This document shows positions 60,522 through 64,000 of a stretch of 64,000 nt of DNA, one piece after another (position 1 is the stretch's first letter; the number at the start of each line of letters is the position of its first letter). This stretch comes from CBDEGR01 sp965237895 (GTDB lineage: Bacteria > Acidobacteriota > Terriglobia > UBA7540 > JAPUME01): contig CBDEGR010000002.1 of NCBI GenBank assembly GCA_965237895.1, positions 1,488,001 through 1,552,000 of the forward strand, given 5' to 3'. The notes beneath the pieces are model-generated. The model saw only the letters and a program-made list of their open reading frames with translations. It searched no databases and had not been told where the DNA came from. The translations under genes were made by a program, and so were the position numbers.

Positions 60522-61982
60522 ATGAATACTCTTGCTTCTGCAGGTGATGAATCTTTAGTTTCGCCGGGTTCCGCATCCGATCAGGTTGTCTCCGATTCGC
60601 CGGGAAACCGTTCCTTTGATTTTCGTCGGGTCAAAGGGAAGCGAATTCTGGTGGTCGGTTTGGGGAGAACCGGATTGGCGGCGGCCCGTTTCCTTTCCCA
60701 GACCGGCGCTCATGTAACGGTTTCCGACTCCCGGCCGCCGGCGGATTTTCAGGCCCAGATTCAAGAATTGGTTCCGGCCAGGGTCGTCCTGGAGCTCGGT
60801 CGGCACTTCGAGGATACCTTTATCAAGCACGATCTGATCGTGGTCAGCCCGGGCGTGGACGTGGAACTGCCTCTTCTTCGGAGGGCGCGGGAGCGGGGCA
60901 TTCCGTTAATTTCGGAGATTGAAATCGCCAGTTGGTTTCTCCCCGGACGCTGTATCGGCGTTACCGGTTCGAACGGCAAGACGACCACGGTGACTCTTCT
61001 GGGAAAGGTCTTTGAGGATTCGGAATTTGCCGTCCGCGTGGGCGGAAACATCGGCGCTCCTTTGATCTCCCAGTTGGAAGGCTCCTCCGAGCGGACCGTT
61101 TTCGTGGTGGAGTTGAGCAGTTTTCAGCTTCAGGCCATTGAGAGCTTCCGTCCGGCGGTCGCAGTCCTGCTGAACCTGACACCGGACCACCTGGACCGCC
61201 ACGGCTCCTTTGAGCAGTACGTGGCCGCAAAAGCCAAGATCTTCCGAAACCAAGGCCCCGAGGATATTGCCGTCCTCAATGCCGATGACCCCGAGGTGAT
61301 GAAGCTTGCCTCCTCCTTGCGAAGCCGCGTGGTCCTGTTCTCTGGGAAGCGGGAGTTGCTGGAGGGCGTTTTTGTCCAGGGCGAAAACCTGGTCTACCGC
61401 ATGGGAAACCTGGAACGCATGTTGCTCCAGGTGGGAGATGTCCGCTTGCGCGGGCTGCATAATCTGGAAAATGTTCTGGCGGCTGCGGCCACGGCCTGTA
61501 TCCTGGGCGTGGATTTCGACTCCTTGCGGGAGACGGTAAGCTGTTTTACCGGCGTCGAACATCGCCTGGAATTCGTGCGGAAGGTTCGCGGCGTGAGCTT
61601 TTTCAACGACTCGAAGGCCACCAACGTCAATGCCGCCGGCCGTTCGGTGGAGGCATTGGGAGGAGGAGTTCACGTTATTTTGGGAGGGCAGGCCAAAGGC
61701 AGCAGCTTCTTGCCGCTGAGGCGGGCTTTTGAAAAGAAGGTCAAGGCCGTCTACTTGATCGGGTCCGCGGCAGACCGCATTGCCAGCGAAATTACCGGTT
61801 CCTGGAAGACCGTGCGGTGCGACGAGTTGAAGAAGGCCGTCCAAGAAGCCTTCCAGCGCGCGAAACCGAAGGAGACCGTACTGCTGGCGCCGGCCTGCAC
61901 TAGCTTCGATCAGTTTCGGAATTTCGAGCATCGCGGCAAGGTGTACAAAGACGCCGTGAACGAGTTGGCGGGAAAGGCCTAG
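60522..61982 (+). CDS. murD: UDP-N-acetylmuramoyl-L-alanine-D-glutamate ligase MurD
   Basis: MurD adds D-Glu to UDP-MurNAc-L-Ala. The ATP-binding motif GVTGSNGKTTTVTLLGK, LNLTPDHLDRHGSFEQYVAA, FNDSKATNVNAAGRSVEAL and LLAPACTSFDQFRNFEHRG are intact. The 486-residue product has an N-terminal extension of about 35 residues (MNTLASAGDESLVSPGSA) before the Rossmann motif VVGLGRTGLAAARFL, a little longer than usual. Follows mraY by three bases. Confidence 0.97.
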   Translation: MNTLASAGDESLVSPGSASDQVVSDSPGNRSFDFRRVKGKRILVVGLGRTGLAAARFLSQTGAHVTVSDSRPPADFQAQIQELVPARVVLELGRHFEDTFIKHDLIVVSPGVDVELPLLRRARERGIPLISEIEIASWFLPGRCIGVTGSNGKTTTVTLLGKVFEDSEFAVRVGGNIGAPLISQLEGSSERTVFVVELSSFQLQAIESFRPAVAVLLNLTPDHLDRHGSFEQYVAAKAKIFRNQGPEDIAVLNADDPEVMKLASSLRSRVVLFSGKRELLEGVFVQGENLVYRMGNLERMLLQVGDVRLRGLHNLENVLAAAATACILGVDFDSLRETVSCFTGVEHRLEFVRKVRGVSFFNDSKATNVNAAGRSVEALGGGVHVILGGQAKGSSFLPLRRAFEKKVKAVYLIGSAADRIASEITGSWKTVRCDELKKAVQEAFQRAKPKETVLLAPACTSFDQFRNFEHRGKVYKDAVNELAGKA

Positions 61983-62071
61983 TTGTAGGCCGGGGCGGGA
62001 CTTCGTCGAGATAGCTTCATCAGTCGGTAAATCCAAAAAATTCCACTTGAGGAAAGTGAAAGGCAGGGAAC

Positions 62072-63163
62072 GTGCCTCGGCATTTGGCTTCAGACCGTTA
62101 TCTGTTCGGCGCGACGCTGGCGTTGGTGCTGTTCGGAGTGCTGATGATCTTCAGCGCCTCGGCCGTGGTGGCCGAATCGCGTTACGGAAGCGGATACCAC
62201 TTTTTCGGCCGGCAATTGCTTTGGGCCGCCTTCGGCCTGCTGCTTCTGGTCGGGTTGATGCATCTGGATTACCGGCGCTTGTGCCATCCCAACATTGTCT
62301 TTCCGGCATTCTTCCTGCAACTGGCACTCTTGATCGCCGCATTGGTTTGGCCGGACGGACAGAACATCCGCCGTTGGGTATCGTTGGGCGGGGTTTCCCT
62401 TCAGCCTTCCGAAGTGAGCAAAATTGTTCTGGTGATATTCCTGGCCTACTTTTTGGAGAGGCGGCGCGGGCGGGTGAATCACTTTTTGGGGACGCTCCTG
62501 CCGGTGGGGTTGCTCTCGGGCCTGACGATCCTGTTGATCTTAAAAGGGTCTGACCTGGGAACCGCCGTATTGCTCGGACTTACGGTCTGCGTGATACTGT
62601 TTGCCGCCGGGCTCCGCGTAAAATATCTGGGCGCCGTCGTGGCCGCCTCCGCCGTGCCGTTCTATTTTCTGGTTGTTATGGTTCCCTACCGCTACGATCG
62701 CATCCTGACTTTTCTCGACCCCTATCAGGACCCGCTCGGCAAGGGATTCCAGATTATCCAGTCGTTGATTGCGGTCGGCAGCGGAGGATTTACCGGACTC
62801 GGTTTCATGGACGGGCGTCAAAAATTGTTCTATCTGCCCGCCGCGTACACGGATTTCATCTTTGCCGTCGTCGCCGAAGAGTTGGGTTTTATCGGTTGCG
62901 TAGCCGCGCTGGGATTATTTGGAGTCATTTTTTGGCGCGGCTTTCGCGCCTCGATCAAGTGCCGGGATGAATTCGGCCGTTTGCTGGCGCTGGGATTGAC
63001 GGCGATGATCATGATTCAGACGTTGGTCAATATCAGCGTCGTTCTCGATTTATTGCCCACGAAGGGCGTGCCGCTGCCTTTCCTCAGCTACGGCGGCAGT
63101 TCTCTTATGGTGAGCATGGCGGCGATGGGCATTCTGCTCAATATTTCTCAGCATTCCGATTGA
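62072..63163 (+). CDS. ftsW: FtsW/RodA-type lipid II polymerase
   Basis: FtsW is the SEDS-family glycosyltransferase of septal peptidoglycan synthesis. The 363-residue protein shows ten hydrophobic segments, the N-terminal MIFSASAVVA, SLGGVSLQPSEVSKIVLVIF, GSGGFTGLGFMDGRQKLFYL and the C-terminal GVPLPFLSYGGSSLMVSMAA. The gene starts with GTG at 62072, six bases after GGCAGGGA; no ATG lies nearby. It is the last recognised cell-wall gene of the run; murG, expected next, is not here. Confidence 0.95.
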   Translation: MPRHLASDRYLFGATLALVLFGVLMIFSASAVVAESRYGSGYHFFGRQLLWAAFGLLLLVGLMHLDYRRLCHPNIVFPAFFLQLALLIAALVWPDGQNIRRWVSLGGVSLQPSEVSKIVLVIFLAYFLERRRGRVNHFLGTLLPVGLLSGLTILLILKGSDLGTAVLLGLTVCVILFAAGLRVKYLGAVVAASAVPFYFLVVMVPYRYDRILTFLDPYQDPLGKGFQIIQSLIAVGSGGFTGLGFMDGRQKLFYLPAAYTDFIFAVVAEELGFIGCVAALGLFGVIFWRGFRASIKCRDEFGRLLALGLTAMIMIQTLVNISVVLDLLPTKGVPLPFLSYGGSSLMVSMAAMGILLNISQHSD

Positions 63164-63229
63164 GCGGCGTTCGGCTCTTTTATTTTTTCATTTCCAACTT
63201 CATAAAACCGACAGGTGAGTGGAGCAGCC

Positions 63230-63898
63230 ATGAAAACTCCCGAGTGGATCACCTTCGACTGCTACGGAACGCTGATTGACTGGGAAAGGGGGGCGCGAGA
63301 AGTCTTTGCAGAGCTAACTTCCCATCATCACCTTACCACTTTGCCACAGGGGGTCTTTGACCGTTGGGAAGAGATACAGTTCCGCATGATTCAAGGCTCT
63401 TATCGGCGGTACCGAGAAATTTTGCGGGAGAGTCTTTGCGAAACTCTCCGCCAATTAGGTGCGAACCCTTCCCAGAGTGATGGTGATCTTTTAGCTGACC
63501 GATTGCCCGGATAGAAACCGTTCGTAGAGGTTCCCGGCGCTTTGAAGAGACTCAAAAGTCGCTCGAAGCTGGGGATTATTTCGAATATCGATAATGATTT
63601 CATTGCGGCGACGGTCCCGCAGCTCGGCGTAACCTTTGATGCCGTCATCACCGCCGAGCAAGTCCGGGCCTATAAACCCAACCCGGCGCCTTTTCAGTTG
63701 GCGCTTGAAAAACTTGGCACGGCTCCCTCGGCAGTTCTCCACACCGCTTTCGGCTTTCGTTATGATCTTGGCCCGGCGCGTCATGCCGGGATGCGGACGG
63801 CCTACGTGCGCCGCTCCGGGCAGCCTGTTCCGGACGGCACCAGCGCCGACATCGAAGTCGGAAGTCTCGAAGAACTGGCCGAGCAACTTAATTTTTAA
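63230..63898 (+). pseudogene. HAD-superfamily (haloacid dehalogenase type II) hydrolase with an in-frame amber codon
   Basis: The nucleophile motif FDCYGTLIDWERG is at the start, motif II (SNIDND) is in the second half, and the Lys motif (YKPNP) and DLGPARHAGMRTAYV follow; together they make a normal hydrolase of about 220 residues. A TAG at 63512-63514 cuts it after LADRLPG. The following residues in the same frame are KPFVEVPGALKRLKSRSKLG, so the likeliest original is Trp (TGG) as in related LP-W-KPF sequences. The start at ATG 63230 is preceded by GGAGCAG. It lies in place of murG, 66 bases after ftsW. Confidence 0.85.
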
Positions 63899-63915
63899 GG
63901 AGTTGACCCAGAATC

Positions 63916-64000
63916 ATGACAGAGCAAGAGAAGGAAGTATTCCAGTATGTCGTGGACCTGAATCGGGTGTGGAGGGCGAAAGATCGCAAAGGGATCAACA
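63916..64000 (+). CDS. Partial gene at window end, identity unknown
   Basis: An ATG at 63916, eight bases after AAGGAG, opens a frame reading MTEQEKEVFQYVVDLNRVWR to the window edge. The start resembles small SnoaL/NTF2-like or DUF4440 proteins, but only 28 codons are visible, so the function is not claimed. It lies 17 bases after the HAD gene and could share its transcript. Confidence 0.45.
   Translation, partial: MTEQEKEVFQYVVDLNRVWRAKDRKGIN

Noticed and set aside
18609..63898. TAG as a recoded sense codon (amber read as Gln or Trp)
   Set aside because: Intact genes end in TAG (for example nadB, galU and mlaE), and only two genes have internal TAG. Mutation or sequence error fits better.

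Overview
The window is GC-rich bacterial chromosome. It carries a LPS-type outer membrane (LpxD, Mla-type lipid transport), meso-diaminopimelate peptidoglycan (MurE with a DNPR motif), and Tat and Sec export. An ECF sigma / zinc-finger anti-sigma / DUF3106-like cassette, a fragment of a eukaryotic-type Ser/Thr kinase and many outward-facing glycan enzymes fit a member of the Acidobacteriota or a close relative. That placement is inferred from gene content only.

Layout. 0-6.3 kb: ubiE/menG and aroB, divergent nadB, then the minus-strand set tatB-tatC-M28 metalloenzyme. 6.5-14.4 kb: a GNAT acetyltransferase, galU, FmdB zinc ribbon, a small unknown, an SDR, an unknown polytopic membrane protein, and the lipid-transport operon mlaE-mlaF-mlaD, whose MlaD has five exact 34-residue repeats. 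14.4-20.7 kb: a mosaic accessory region. It holds the 5' half of a tRNA-Leu with its promoter, a solo IS end, a Tat-exported sialidase-like protein, a complete IS3-family element with a canonical -1 slippery heptamer, the 5' end of a Ser/Thr kinase gene, the 3' half of a tRNA-Arg, and a GH29 fucosidase lipoprotein cut by an in-frame amber codon. 20.7-33.7 kb: lpxD, archease and rtcB (RNA repair), yqeY, a DUF885 lipoprotein, an aldo/keto reductase, an exported TPR-like protein, rnc-lepB, an exported unknown and uvrB. 34-36.4 kb: groES-groEL under a CIRCE/sigma70 promoter. 36.5-45.5 kb: a second MlaF-like ATPase, a broken methyltransferase, ftsY, a 5'-truncated HD-GYP gene, and a compact minus-strand run rimO-yacG-pgpA-NHL protein-cinA-thpR. 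45.7-52.1 kb: WD40 protein, Nudix hydrolase, a frameshifted alcohol dehydrogenase, the sigma/anti-sigma/DUF3106 cassette, and a marR-doxX(short)-pirin unit. 52.3-63.2 kb: the division and cell-wall cluster mraZ-rsmH-ftsL-ftsI-murE-murF-mraY-murD-ftsW, with a sigma70 promoter and a 10-bp-period direct-repeat operator before mraZ. It is followed, unusually, not by murG but by a HAD gene with an amber codon.

Two patterns cut across the window. First, several otherwise well-conserved genes are interrupted. Three carry single in-frame stops explicable as C:G to T:A transitions (fucosidase, HAD hydrolase, methyltransferase). Four carry one-base shifts at or near homopolymers (methyltransferase, alcohol dehydrogenase, sigma factor, probably the DUF3106 gene). 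Either real decay or consensus error could cause this. Second, three families of dispersed imperfect palindromes sit between genes. I saw no CRISPR array, prophage, toxin-antitoxin or defence system. The most unusual locus is the 14.4-20.2 kb mosaic, where a sialidase gene lies between two copies of the same IS left end and the region is bounded by halves of two different tRNA genes.
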